Source of the DNA: Spirochaetia bacterium 38H-sp
GTDB taxonomy: Bacteria > Spirochaetota > Spirochaetia > Winmispirales > Winmispiraceae
NCBI GenBank assembly: GCA_039023545.1
Contig: JBCHKQ010000004.1
Location: 1-64,000 of the forward strand
DNA length: 64,000 nt
Reading direction: 5' to 3'
A program made the position numbers and the translations under genes. Below, piece by piece: positions 42,177 through 51,207 of the stretch (its first letter is position 1; every line of letters starts with the position of its first letter). Below the pieces are notes generated by a model, which was given only the letters and a program-made list of their open reading frames with translations, was not told the origin of the DNA and ran no database searches.

Positions 42177-44051
42177 TTATACTCCCATTCTGTTAATGAG
42201 AACATCAAGCATAGTATTAAATGTACTTATAAATCTTGCACTGGCAGAATATCCGTGTTGAAACTTAATCATCTGTGCGAGCTCTTCGTCCAGATTTACT
42301 CCTGATATGCTCTCTCGCATATCCTTCAGGTCCTTCATCATAAGCTGCTGTGTTTGGTCCGCAATCTCAGCCTGTCTGCCTTTGGCTCCTATATCCGCTA
42401 TACTGGCTGCAAAATAGTCATCAAAGGTCATAAGGCTGCCTATCATAACAGGCTTTGTTCTAAGCTGAGCAATTGCCAATGCAGCTCTTCCATCTCCAGG
42501 CTCCACACTTTTGCCGTTTTCTGCAAAACCTGCGGCTATGCTAAAGGGGTCGTTTTCTATCTCCGGATTAATCTCTATCCAGCCGGAAGGATGTGAAAAT
42601 GGAGCTACCCCATAATCCGCTCCGCCTGCAAGCTGCACAATAGCATCTGCCTGTGCCCAGTCATATGCACCTGCCGGCCCGGGCTGAGCAAGAGCTCCCG
42701 CATATCCTGCAAGAAACTGCCCTGAGTCTTCTACATGGCGTATTACAAAATCAGGATAATTTATATCCGAAGCTGGAGTAGCTTTTAACATCAATCTTCC
42801 TTGCCTGTCAAAAGAAGCGCTAACTTCTGCACCAGAAGTATTTATTCTGTTTACAATATCCTGTACGGTATCCGTAGGGTTGTATGCTACTTGTACATTT
42901 CCCTCTGGACCGGAGAGCGTGATTACTCCTTCTATTCCTACCTGTGCTTGCGGATCCAGCTTATTGGTTCCGTTGATTCTAAAAATATAGGTAGAATCAA
43001 ACTCTCCATCTCCGTTTCTATCATAATTACCGGTTGCATTAAGAACTGCAGGATGTTCTACAAAGAAATCGACTCCGGTATTCCCGTTGAGTCCGCTTGC
43101 TGACCTGTGTATCTCATTGACAAGCTGTACCATATTGACGGTCATGGTATCAAGCTTCTGAAGTTCCTGCCTGACATCTCCGTCACGCAAATCTAGAAGA
43201 GCAGCCAGCTTTCCTCCATCTATTCTAACCTCCTCCGTACTGCCTTCCCAAAGCACGGCACTGAAGCCATCATTTTCTGCTCTGGCCTCCAGCTGAAACT
43301 CATGAAACTTTCTTCCCTGCACGAGGTGACGTCCACCTATATGTACGCTAAACTCATCTGGATCTCTTTTGTCAACAGTAATATTTACAAGTGTAGAAAG
43401 CTTCTCCACGAGTAAATCTCTTCTGTCAAGGAGGTCGTTGGGATTATCTCCCATTGCCTTTACCTTGACAATCTGCTCATTTAGCTGGGCAATCTGACGC
43501 GCATAATCGTTAACCAGTCCTACTGTATCCTGTACATCCTCTTCCAGCATCTTACGTGTGGAAGAAAGAGCATCATAACGCTGATGTATGGCATCAAGGA
43601 GAGCCTTACTATCCTGTATAAGAGCATTTCTTGGGGCTATCTCCCCCGGATTGATAGAAAGCTCCTGCCAGCTTTCCCAAAAACGGTCCATAAGACTGCG
43701 TACAGACACATCAGCTGGCTCATTATAGATTTTCTCCATCATTAAGAGATAATTGTTTCTGGTCTCCCAGTATCCCCCGGCATTTGCCTGAGCAACAATT
43801 CTACCCTCCAGTATCTCATCCCTCACCCGACTTATGGACTTGATATCCACCCCCTGCCCTATCTGCCCTGGAGTCTCTTCACGGTTGAGTCCAGGAATAT
43901 AAAGGGGGTCTGTCGGAGCAAACTCTACCCTCTGTCTGGAATATCCCTCAACGGATGCATTGCTCATATTATGACCTACTGTTGCAAGTCCCTGCGTATG
44001 AGCAATAACACCTCTCTTACCTATCTCTATAGCCGTGAAAGTGGATTGCAT
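42177..44051 (-). CDS. flgK: Flagellar hook-filament junction protein FlgK
   Basis: 624 residues; the N-terminus (GKRGVIAHTQGLATVGHNMSNASVEGYSRQRVEF) and C-terminus (MIKFQHGYSASARFISTFNTMLDVLINRMGV) are the D0/D1 segments of FlgK (HAP1). The centre holds the FlgK-specific domain. The ATG follows GTAGGAGGAG. Second gene of the flgN operon. Confidence 0.95.
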   Translation of the reverse strand: MQSTFTAIEIGKRGVIAHTQGLATVGHNMSNASVEGYSRQRVEFAPTDPLYIPGLNREETPGQIGQGVDIKSISRVRDEILEGRIVAQANAGGYWETRNNYLLMMEKIYNEPADVSVRSLMDRFWESWQELSINPGEIAPRNALIQDSKALLDAIHQRYDALSSTRKMLEEDVQDTVGLVNDYARQIAQLNEQIVKVKAMGDNPNDLLDRRDLLVEKLSTLVNITVDKRDPDEFSVHIGGRHLVQGRKFHEFQLEARAENDGFSAVLWEGSTEEVRIDGGKLAALLDLRDGDVRQELQKLDTMTVNMVQLVNEIHRSASGLNGNTGVDFFVEHPAVLNATGNYDRNGDGEFDSTYIFRINGTNKLDPQAQVGIEGVITLSGPEGNVQVAYNPTDTVQDIVNRINTSGAEVSASFDRQGRLMLKATPASDINYPDFVIRHVEDSGQFLAGYAGALAQPGPAGAYDWAQADAIVQLAGGADYGVAPFSHPSGWIEINPEIENDPFSIAAGFAENGKSVEPGDGRAALAIAQLRTKPVMIGSLMTFDDYFAASIADIGAKGRQAEIADQTQQLMMKDLKDMRESISGVNLDEELAQMIKFQHGYSASARFISTFNTMLDVLINRMGV

Positions 44052-44060
44052 CTTCTCCTC

Positions 44061-44552
44061 CTACATCGTTCTATTAACAACAATTGCATTGGCACGCTTT
44101 TTTCTCTTGCCATCCTTCTGATATCCTCCATCCATCTCCTGAGGAAAAAGTTCTCTCAAGCAAGCCTCAAGGGTTGCAGAAGCAGTCTGAGCATAAGATT
44201 CTATCAGCTTACCATAACTCTGAACCTTAAAAGTAAGCGTCTTAAGCTCAAGAAACAGAGCAGAGAACTCCCGTGCAGTATCACCGTCAATAGAAGCAAT
44301 AAAATCCGAGAAGCTGCAATCATGCTCCAGACCTTCCTCTTTGAGAATATCATGGTACACCTTATCCCGCTCCTCCTCGAGAATCCCAATCACCTCCGCC
44401 TTTTTACCAAGCACGGACAGACCCATCTCAAGCCTGCTCCAATCCTTACCCACCAGAGCCTCACGGACATCCTGCTGGATTTCCTCAGCTTCCTTAAGCT
44501 GCCTGATAAGGTCCTTCATTACCCTCATAAGTATATGCATAAGATCAACCAT
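44061..44552 (-). CDS. flgN: FlgN-like export chaperone for FlgK/FlgL
   Basis: 163 residues, helical, with the FlgN-type pattern of three long amphipathic helices (LIRQLKEAEEIQQDVREALVGKDWSRLEMGLSVLGKKAEVIGILEEERDKV). The gene directly upstream of flgK and the helical content give the assignment; sequence identity in this family is always low. ATG 44552 follows GCGGAGTAGG. The operon starts from a sigma-28-type promoter. Confidence 0.8.
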   Translation of the reverse strand: MVDLMHILMRVMKDLIRQLKEAEEIQQDVREALVGKDWSRLEMGLSVLGKKAEVIGILEEERDKVYHDILKEEGLEHDCSFSDFIASIDGDTAREFSALFLELKTLTFKVQSYGKLIESYAQTASATLEACLRELFPQEMDGGYQKDGKRKKRANAIVVNRTM

Positions 44553-44582
44553 AACCTACTCCGCAAAAGTTTTTCTCTTATA

Positions 44583-44609
44583 TCATCGGCTGCCACAAGA
44601 AGATAATTA
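44583..44609 (-). promoter_or_regulatory. Sigma-28-type promoter of the flgN-flgK-flgL-fliW-csrA operon
   Basis: On the minus strand TAAT (44609-44606), 15 nt, GCCGATGA (44590-44583), one base off the -10 consensus. About 30 nt separates it from the flgN ATG. It puts csrA and fliW under the same late-flagellar control as the flagellins. Confidence 0.65.
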
Positions 44610-44642
44610 CCTGTTTTATAAAAAGCATAAAATCAATTTTTT

Positions 44643-44711
44643 TATACCGAACGGCAGAACCGCATCCATGTGGTAAAAAATAGAAGATGCGGTTCTGCCT
44701 GCTTCTAGCAG
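44643..44711 (+). repeat. Intergenic capped-hairpin repeat, copy 10
   Basis: ATACCGAACG (44644-44653), perfect 14-bp stem GGCAGAACCGCATC (44653-44666) / GATGCGGTTCTGCC (44686-44699), then TGCT-TCT-AGCA (44700-44710). The last element keeps the mini-hairpin shape with a T-A pair in place of the usual C-G pair, a compensatory change. Confidence 0.85.
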
Positions 44712-44747
44712 TAGTAATAAAACCTGGATTTTGCCCTACACAGCTTA

Positions 44748-44795
44748 TGCCGAAGGCAGCGCTATGACGCCAATGCGTCATAGCGCGTTCGGTAT
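44748..44795 (-). repeat. Intergenic capped-hairpin repeat, copy 11
   Basis: TGCCGAAGGCAG (44748-44759), perfect 11-bp stem CGCTATGACGC (44760-44770) / GCGTCATAGCG (44775-44785), CAAT loop, then CGTTCGGTAT (44786-44795). It forms an inverted pair with copy 10. The rest of the 44553-44899 gap holds the flgN and trxB promoters and nothing else I recognise. Confidence 0.9.
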
Positions 44796-44839
44796 CTCTT
44801 TGTTTATTGAAGATTGAAAACTCTTGTGTTAAGCTTAAG

Positions 44840-44868
44840 TTGACAGTTAGGATGTTTTTATATAACTT
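44840..44868 (+). promoter_or_regulatory. Predicted sigma-70 promoter of trxB
   Basis: Consensus TTGACA (44840-44845) with TATAAC at 15 bp (44861-44866) or TAACTT at 17 bp. It leaves a leader of about 25-30 nt with GGAGGAG before the ATG. Confidence 0.5.
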
Positions 44869-44899
44869 CAATATATATTTTTTCTAATATGGAGGAGCT

Positions 44900-45847
44900 A
44901 TGAATCCGGAAACAGATGTGATAATAGTAGGTGCGGGTGCGGCAGGTCTTACGGCAGCCCAGTATGCATCAAGGGCTAATCTCAAGACTTTGGTTATAGA
45001 ACAGATGGCACCGGGCGGACAGTCGCTGATAATAGATGACTTGGAAAATTATCCAGGATTTCCAGAGCCAATCTCAGGCATTGAGCTTGCACAGAGGTTT
45101 GAAAAACAGGCAAGGAACTTCGGCGCTGAGTTTTTGCTGGCAGGTGTGAAGTCCATAAACAAAAAAGATAATATTTTTGTTGTGGATACAACAAAGGGTG
45201 AAAAGACTGCATATTCTGTTATTATCGCAACAGGGTCACAGCACAGAAAGCTGGGAATCCCAGGAGAGGCTGAGCTTACAGGAAGAGGCGTATCCTATTG
45301 TGCAACCTGTGACGGGCCGTTTTTTAAGGGTAAAAAGATGCTTGTAGTAGGCGGTGGTGATGCTGCATGTGACGAGGCTATGTATCTATCTAAGTTAACA
45401 GATAAAATAGTGCATATACACAGACGCGACAGGTTTAGAGCACAAAAGGCTTTGGCTCAGCGTGTGCTCAACAACGAGAGCATAGAAGTAAGGTTTAACA
45501 CCGTAGCAAAAGAAATCAAAGGCAAGGAACAGAACGGTATCACCAAAGTAGGAAGTGTTGTACTTGAGGACGTGACAACGGGGAAAACTTATGAGGAAGA
45601 GTTTGATGCAGTATTTATATTTATAGGCTCTGATCCGCAGTCGGACTTTGTTGATGTAGAAAAGGACGAGACTGGATATATAATCACCGACCAAAACATG
45701 GAAACTTCCATAAAAGGTATGTTTTGCGCAGGCGATGTAAGAGCTACACCTTTCCGGCAGATTGTTGTTGCTGCAGGAGAAGGTGCCATAGCTGCCCACA
45801 GAGCTGCAATGCATGTAGACGAGATTAAGGGAGAAGCATATGTGTAG
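44900..45847 (+). CDS. trxB: Thioredoxin-disulfide reductase
   Basis: 315-residue flavoprotein transferring electrons from NADPH to thioredoxin. FAD motif VGAGAAGLTAAQYASR, redox centre YCATCDGPF (CATC), NADPH motif GGGDAACDEA with the HRRDRFRA phosphate-binding arginines, and the C-terminal FAD segment GMFCAGDVRATPFRQIVVAAGEGA. The Arg-rich motif points to NADPH rather than NADH. ATG follows TGGAGGAG. First of a rightward group of five genes. Confidence 0.96.
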   Translation: MNPETDVIIVGAGAAGLTAAQYASRANLKTLVIEQMAPGGQSLIIDDLENYPGFPEPISGIELAQRFEKQARNFGAEFLLAGVKSINKKDNIFVVDTTKGEKTAYSVIIATGSQHRKLGIPGEAELTGRGVSYCATCDGPFFKGKKMLVVGGGDAACDEAMYLSKLTDKIVHIHRRDRFRAQKALAQRVLNNESIEVRFNTVAKEIKGKEQNGITKVGSVVLEDVTTGKTYEEEFDAVFIFIGSDPQSDFVDVEKDETGYIITDQNMETSIKGMFCAGDVRATPFRQIVVAAGEGAIAAHRAAMHVDEIKGEAYV

Positions 45848-47531
45848 AGGGCAAAAATGCCCTCTACTTTTTTTTATATTTTTTCTCTTTTTATCTTTTT
45901 TCACCTCAGCAGAAGAAATATCGGATTTTTGGGATATTGCTCCGGCAGAGACAATAGCGGATGTTCTTCTTGCAAAGATGAATACAGAAGAAAAGATAAG
46001 CCAACTTTTTCTTGTAGGTTATGACGACAGTACAGCGGACCCTGCCATAATTTCATGGATAAAAAGATACGGACTCGGAGGAGTAAAGATATTCGGCAGG
46101 AATGCAGAGGAAATAGAGCCTCTTATAAAGGCCATAGAGCAATACCAGAAAACAGCTCTTACTCGCAGATTTGGCATTCCTTTGTTTATTGCTACAGATC
46201 AGGAAGGAGGATGGGTACGGCATATCAAGGGTGATACGGTAATGACACCAGGGAATATGGCTATCGGAGCTACGGAGTTGCCATACGAGGCATATATAAC
46301 AGGTCTTTATATCAACAGAGAACTTGCTGTTTTGGGCATAAATATGAATTTTGCACCTACCGTAGATGTATATATCAATCCCGAAGCTCATGTAATAGGT
46401 CCCAGAGCTTTTTCGTCCGATGCGGCACTTACAGCAAAGCTTTCCCTTGCCTTTATGCATGGCTCACTGGAAGCAGGAGTGATTCCTGTAGCAAAGCATT
46501 TTCCGGGACACGGCAATGCAAAAGGAGACTCACATAACGAGCTTCCCACAATAGAAGACGACATAGACACATTATGGGAAAGAGACTGGCTTCCTTACAG
46601 ACTTATGATTCCTGACGGTCTTCCTGCAATAATGGTAGGACATCTCAATTTCCCCAAGATTACCGAAAACAGTACCCCTACGACTCTTTCTCCCATAATA
46701 ATAAAACTCTTGAGAGAAAAACTTGGCTTCTCCGGACTTGTTCTTACAGATGACTTATACATGAACGGAGCACGAGCAGTGGGAGAGGATATGCCACAAA
46801 TTGTGGTGGATGCAATAAAAGCAGGAAACAATATGCTGCTCTTATCTGATGCTCCTGCTCCCGGGGACAAAATATGGAATGCAGTCATAAAGGAATATAA
46901 CAAAAATCCAGATTTTAAAAAGCAAGTGGATTATTCTGTAAAAAAAATTCTTTTGACAAAACTTGCTTTTATCAAGAAAAAAAACAAAACCGAGCTTTTA
47001 CCTAATAGAGAAGAAGCAGCAAGAATACTGCCGGATAAAGAAGCAGAAGAAGCATTTACCCAGCAGGCTTTAAGAAGCGTAACAATAATAAAAAATGCGG
47101 ACATACCATATACAAGCGACAACAAGGAAAAAATACTTATAACCGGACAATATACAAGATATATCAATGCAGGAAAAAAATTCTTCCCCAGCGCAGAAAC
47201 ATTTTATTTTTCTTATCTTCCATTTTATTTTGCTTCATCAAAAGTAAAAACATGGCTCAAAAACAACAGCAAATATTACGATAAAATAATATTCTGCCTC
47301 ATGAACCCCAACAGCCTCGAGGTTTTAAAAGAACTTGAGGAGTACAGAGAAAAGATAATAGTAATATCAACACTTACGCCAGTATACCTGGAGCAAGTAC
47401 CATGGGTTAAAACTGCCATAGCAGTATACGGCACAACAGATGCAAACTTTGAAGCAGGATTTCTAACTTTGACAGGTAAGATAGAGGCAGAAGGGAAACT
47501 TCCAGTAAGATTATACAACAAGGAGAAATAA
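45840..47531 (+). CDS. Secreted GH3 beta-N-acetylhexosaminidase-type glycosidase
   Basis: 563 residues with a signal peptide (LLFFIFFLFLSFFTSA). The GH3 NagZ-type catalytic domain is at about 45-385: DQEGGWVRHI, the loop motif KHFPGHGNAKGDSH with the catalytic His, and the nucleophile Asp in VLTDDLYM. A second C-terminal alpha/beta domain (about 400-560) follows, unlike the single-domain cytosolic E. coli NagZ. Probably trims N-acetylglucosamine from peptidoglycan or chitin outside the cytoplasm. The ATG overlaps trxB by 8 nt behind AGGGAG. Confidence 0.88.
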   Translation: MCRGQKCPLLFFIFFLFLSFFTSAEEISDFWDIAPAETIADVLLAKMNTEEKISQLFLVGYDDSTADPAIISWIKRYGLGGVKIFGRNAEEIEPLIKAIEQYQKTALTRRFGIPLFIATDQEGGWVRHIKGDTVMTPGNMAIGATELPYEAYITGLYINRELAVLGINMNFAPTVDVYINPEAHVIGPRAFSSDAALTAKLSLAFMHGSLEAGVIPVAKHFPGHGNAKGDSHNELPTIEDDIDTLWERDWLPYRLMIPDGLPAIMVGHLNFPKITENSTPTTLSPIIIKLLREKLGFSGLVLTDDLYMNGARAVGEDMPQIVVDAIKAGNNMLLLSDAPAPGDKIWNAVIKEYNKNPDFKKQVDYSVKKILLTKLAFIKKKNKTELLPNREEAARILPDKEAEEAFTQQALRSVTIIKNADIPYTSDNKEKILITGQYTRYINAGKKFFPSAETFYFSYLPFYFASSKVKTWLKNNSKYYDKIIFCLMNPNSLEVLKELEEYREKIIVISTLTPVYLEQVPWVKTAIAVYGTTDANFEAGFLTLTGKIEAEGKLPVRLYNKEK

Positions 47532-48400
47532 TGCTGCTTCTTCCTTCTTATTCTCTCGATGGAGAACAGGAAAAGAGTCTCCAGGAATTTCTTCTAGAAG
47601 AAGAATACAAGTGTGTATATATAACCTCCTACGTATTTAAAAACTCGAATTTTATAGGTACTACGGGAAACAATCAATTATGGGTGGTCCTTGATGAGTC
47701 AGATAAGACAACAGGAGTAGTATATATCAATCCATCTGGTGCAATATTCCCATATTTTTCAAAAAAATACAAACATGATAAAGAAATAGGAGAACGCCTT
47801 CAGCAAATAATAAAACTGGTGTCTCCGTATATGATTTTAGGAGAAAAAAAAAGCTGTAAAATAGTCAATGATGTATTAAAAAAAAAGATTAATATGCAAA
47901 AAAATCATTTTTTGATGCTCAAAGACAAAGATACAGAAAACAAAAAAAATAAAAACAAGGATAATATCATAATAAGATTAGCAACCCCCAGCGATATGGA
48001 AGAATTATATAAACTGCAGGAAAATTACGAAAAAGAAGAAGTTTTGCCAGATGTTTCCCTTTTTTCTCCTGCAAGCTGTATACACAAGATTAACACACAC
48101 ATAAAGACAAAAAGTATTATGGTGGCAGAATATAACGGGAAAATAGTAGCAAAAGCAGAAATAAGTGCAAAAGGAGTATTGATTTATCAAATAGGCGGAG
48201 TTTATACCCTGCCGGAATACAGAAACAGAGGTATAGCAACAGAACTGGTGAGAAATCTAATAAAACTCATAGAAGGAAGTTCAAAAAAAGTCTGTCTATT
48301 TGTAAGAAAAGACAATAAACCCGCTTACAAGGTTTATAAAAAACTTGGTTTTTCTACTGTCTCGGATTTTTCTATTGTATATCTTAAAAAAGGGCTTTAA
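47531..48400 (+). CDS. GNAT-family N-acetyltransferase with an extra N-terminal domain
   Basis: 289 residues. The C-terminal half is a GNAT fold with the acetyl-CoA loop YRNRGIATELVRNL (Q/RxxGxG/A) and the KLGF C-terminal motif; the N-terminal 140 residues resemble a degenerate second GNAT-like domain. The substrate is unknown. ATG 47531 overlaps the GH3 stop (TAATG) behind AAGGAG, so it is translated with the glycosidase; a role in amino-sugar or wall handling is speculative. Confidence 0.8.
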   Translation: MLLLPSYSLDGEQEKSLQEFLLEEEYKCVYITSYVFKNSNFIGTTGNNQLWVVLDESDKTTGVVYINPSGAIFPYFSKKYKHDKEIGERLQQIIKLVSPYMILGEKKSCKIVNDVLKKKINMQKNHFLMLKDKDTENKKNKNKDNIIIRLATPSDMEELYKLQENYEKEEVLPDVSLFSPASCIHKINTHIKTKSIMVAEYNGKIVAKAEISAKGVLIYQIGGVYTLPEYRNRGIATELVRNLIKLIEGSSKKVCLFVRKDNKPAYKVYKKLGFSTVSDFSIVYLKKGL

Positions 48401-48420
48401 AATATAATGAGGAAAAAAAG

Positions 48421-49890
48421 ATGAATATTCTCATAGTAACAAGCGAATATGCAGGCATTGCAAAAGCTGGAGGACTAGCAGATGCGGTGACAGCCCTAAG
48501 CTCTTCTATCGCAGAGTTTAATCATGACGTAAGGGTAACTCTACCCTTCTATGGTAGCATAGACAGTAAACAACTCCTTGATATAAAACTTATAAAAAAA
48601 GGGCAATTTGCTTTTGCAAATCACAAACTATGGTATAAAATATACGAGCTGCAACAAAACGGCATAAAGATATATCTTATAGATAACCCTATACTATTTA
48701 GACAAAAAAACGGTATATATACCAATATTCACAACGATGATTTCCCTGATAATCTACTGAGATTTTCTTTCTTTTCCGCCATTTCTCTTAATCTCCCATC
48801 TCTGATAGGATGGCAACCGGATATATTTCACTGCCATGATTGGGCGACTGCCCCTCTGATATTATTTCTAAAAACAGGGCAATATGCTCCTCAAGGATAT
48901 AATAAAATACGCAGTGTTTTTTCCATACATAACATAGGCTATCAAGGAGTGTTTACCCTTGATAAAGCGAGCTCCATTGGCATGTCCCCAGAGGCAATGC
49001 AAGATCTGGACATAATAACAGGAGGAGCGATAAACCTCATGCGAGGTGCTCTTTTACATGCAGATGCGATAACCACAGTTTCCCCTTCTTATGCCAGGGA
49101 GATAAGAGATACAGAGCTGGGATATAGCATGGAAACTATTCTCAAAAAAAGACAGGACTGTTTTTTTGGCATCATAAACGGCATGGATTACAGCGTATGG
49201 AATCCTCAAACAGACCGCTTTTTGCCAGTAAATTTTTCTTACAAATCAATAGAAAAAAAGAAAATTGTAAAAACTTATCTAAAAAACAAGATAGGACTGT
49301 CAACAGATGAGGACAGACCTCTTGTCGGTATGGTAACAAGACTTGTACACCAGAAAGGCTTGGAATTACTCACAGAACCCTTTCCCGGCATTTTATCAAA
49401 GATACTGGAAGATTTAAACATAGATATGGTAATCCTGGGCACAGGAGAAGGAAAATATCACATACAGCTAAGCAAAATAGCAGAAACACACAGTAACCTT
49501 GCCGTAAGACTGGAGTTTAACGAAGAACTTGCTCATCTCATAGAAGCCGGCAGTGATTTTTTTCTTATGCCTAGCATATATGAACCATGCGGACTTAACC
49601 AAATGTATTCTCTTGCTTATGGCACAATACCTATTGTAAGCCACAGAGGTGGACTCATAGATACTGTAGAAGAAAAAGATATGGAAAAAGGTAGAGGCAC
49701 GGGATTCTTTATAGAGCCTCTCACTAAAGAAAACATATATAAAACTATACAAAGGGCAGTCTCCCTATATTACTCAGATCCAGAAATAATAAAAAAGATA
49801 AGAATAAATGCCATGAAAAAACGTTTTGACTGGAAAAAGTCGGCAAAACAGTATGTAAAAATTTATAAAAAAATAATAAGATCCAATTGA
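48421..49890 (+). CDS. glgA: Glycogen synthase (ADP-glucose type)
   Basis: 489-residue GT5 enzyme. KAGGLADAV near residue 16-24 is the ADP-glucose-binding K-x-G-G-L motif, HDWATAPL and YEPCGLNQMYSLAYGTIPIV are the acceptor and donor-site blocks. It adds glucose from ADP-glucose to alpha-1,4-glucan. The ATG follows GAGGAAAAAAAG. Together with glgC 43 nt downstream it forms a glycogen-synthesis pair. Confidence 0.95.
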   Translation: MNILIVTSEYAGIAKAGGLADAVTALSSSIAEFNHDVRVTLPFYGSIDSKQLLDIKLIKKGQFAFANHKLWYKIYELQQNGIKIYLIDNPILFRQKNGIYTNIHNDDFPDNLLRFSFFSAISLNLPSLIGWQPDIFHCHDWATAPLILFLKTGQYAPQGYNKIRSVFSIHNIGYQGVFTLDKASSIGMSPEAMQDLDIITGGAINLMRGALLHADAITTVSPSYAREIRDTELGYSMETILKKRQDCFFGIINGMDYSVWNPQTDRFLPVNFSYKSIEKKKIVKTYLKNKIGLSTDEDRPLVGMVTRLVHQKGLELLTEPFPGILSKILEDLNIDMVILGTGEGKYHIQLSKIAETHSNLAVRLEFNEELAHLIEAGSDFFLMPSIYEPCGLNQMYSLAYGTIPIVSHRGGLIDTVEEKDMEKGRGTGFFIEPLTKENIYKTIQRAVSLYYSDPEIIKKIRINAMKKRFDWKKSAKQYVKIYKKIIRSN

Positions 49891-49932
49891 CTATAAAATC
49901 TTAAATATATAAGTTGCCCCTGGAGGAATACT

Positions 49933-51207
49933 TTGGAAAATGTGCTTACTATAATCCTTGGCGGTGGAAAAGGGACGAGACTATATCCTCTTACAAAAGA
50001 ACGTTCTAAACCAGCAGTACCTTTTGCCGCAAGATACAGGATAGTGGACATACCTCTTTCTAACAGCATAAATTCCGACTTCAAAAAAATATACGTTCTC
50101 ACCCAGTTTAATACTGCTTCATTACATTTGCATCTTGCGCAGGCTTATCAATTTGACAGCTTTAGCAGAGGATTTGTAGAAATTCTTGCAGCAGAACAAG
50201 GGTTTTCTCACGCCGGATGGTACGAAGGAACAGCCGATGCAGTAAGAAAAAATATGCATCATTTTAAAAACCAGAATCCCTCTCACTATCTAATACTGTC
50301 CGGAGACCAATTATACAGAATGAATCTCAAGAAATTCTTGAGCTTTCATCTTGAGAATGATGCAGATATAACAATAGCAACAACTCCAGTAAGAAGAGAA
50401 GAAGTATACAGATATGGAATAATAGCCGGAGATGATACGGGAAAGGTATCAAAATTCTGGGAAAAACCGGACAACAAAGAAGATCTAAGAGACTTTGACA
50501 GTTCTCACAGAATTCCTGATATAGAGAAAGAACAGGGTAAGAAATATCTTGCCTCCATGGGCATATATTTATTTAAAGCAAAAGTATTGGAAGAGATGCT
50601 AGATTCTAATTATACGGACTTTGGGAAAGAAGTAATCCCATCCGCTCTTATAGATAAAAAAATATACTCTTATATATATACCGGATACTGGGTAGATATA
50701 GGAACAATAAAATCTTTCTATGAAACACAGTTATCTCTGGCAACAGAATATCCCGATTTTGACCTATATGATGAACATGCTCCTATATTTACCAGGATGA
50801 GGCATCTACCACCAAGCAAGTTTATAAACACAACGATGGATAGAACACTCACGGGGAATGGCTGTATAATCAAAAACAGCATAATAAAAAATTCTGTGAT
50901 AGGGATAAGAACTATTATAAGAGATGGCTCGGAGTTGGAAGGTGTAATTTGTATGGGTTCTGATTATTATGAAACCGCAACACAAAAAGAAAATAATCTA
51001 AAAGAAGGTATCCCTCACCTTGGGATAGGGAGACACTGTCATATAAAAAACACAATTATAGATAAAAATACAAGAATAGGAGACAATTGCAGAATAGGAG
51101 TTGACAACATAGAAAGAACAGATGGAGATTACGGAGATTATTATATAAAAGATAATATAATAATCATATTAAAAAACAGAACGATAGCTTCCGGAACAAT
51201 TATTTAG
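49933..51207 (+). CDS. glgC: Glucose-1-phosphate adenylyltransferase
   Basis: 424 residues: pyrophosphorylase signature ILGGGKGTRLYPLTKERSKPAVPFAARYRIVDI, the GTADAVRKN catalytic block, and a C-terminal left-handed beta-helix. It makes ADP-glucose for GlgA. The start is TTG 49933, 7 nt after TGGAGG; no ATG exists before the nucleotide-binding motif. Its stop codon overlaps the tail of the convergent Nudix gene by 8 nt. Confidence 0.95.
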   Translation: MENVLTIILGGGKGTRLYPLTKERSKPAVPFAARYRIVDIPLSNSINSDFKKIYVLTQFNTASLHLHLAQAYQFDSFSRGFVEILAAEQGFSHAGWYEGTADAVRKNMHHFKNQNPSHYLILSGDQLYRMNLKKFLSFHLENDADITIATTPVRREEVYRYGIIAGDDTGKVSKFWEKPDNKEDLRDFDSSHRIPDIEKEQGKKYLASMGIYLFKAKVLEEMLDSNYTDFGKEVIPSALIDKKIYSYIYTGYWVDIGTIKSFYETQLSLATEYPDFDLYDEHAPIFTRMRHLPPSKFINTTMDRTLTGNGCIIKNSIIKNSVIGIRTIIRDGSELEGVICMGSDYYETATQKENNLKEGIPHLGIGRHCHIKNTIIDKNTRIGDNCRIGVDNIERTDGDYGDYYIKDNIIIILKNRTIASGTII

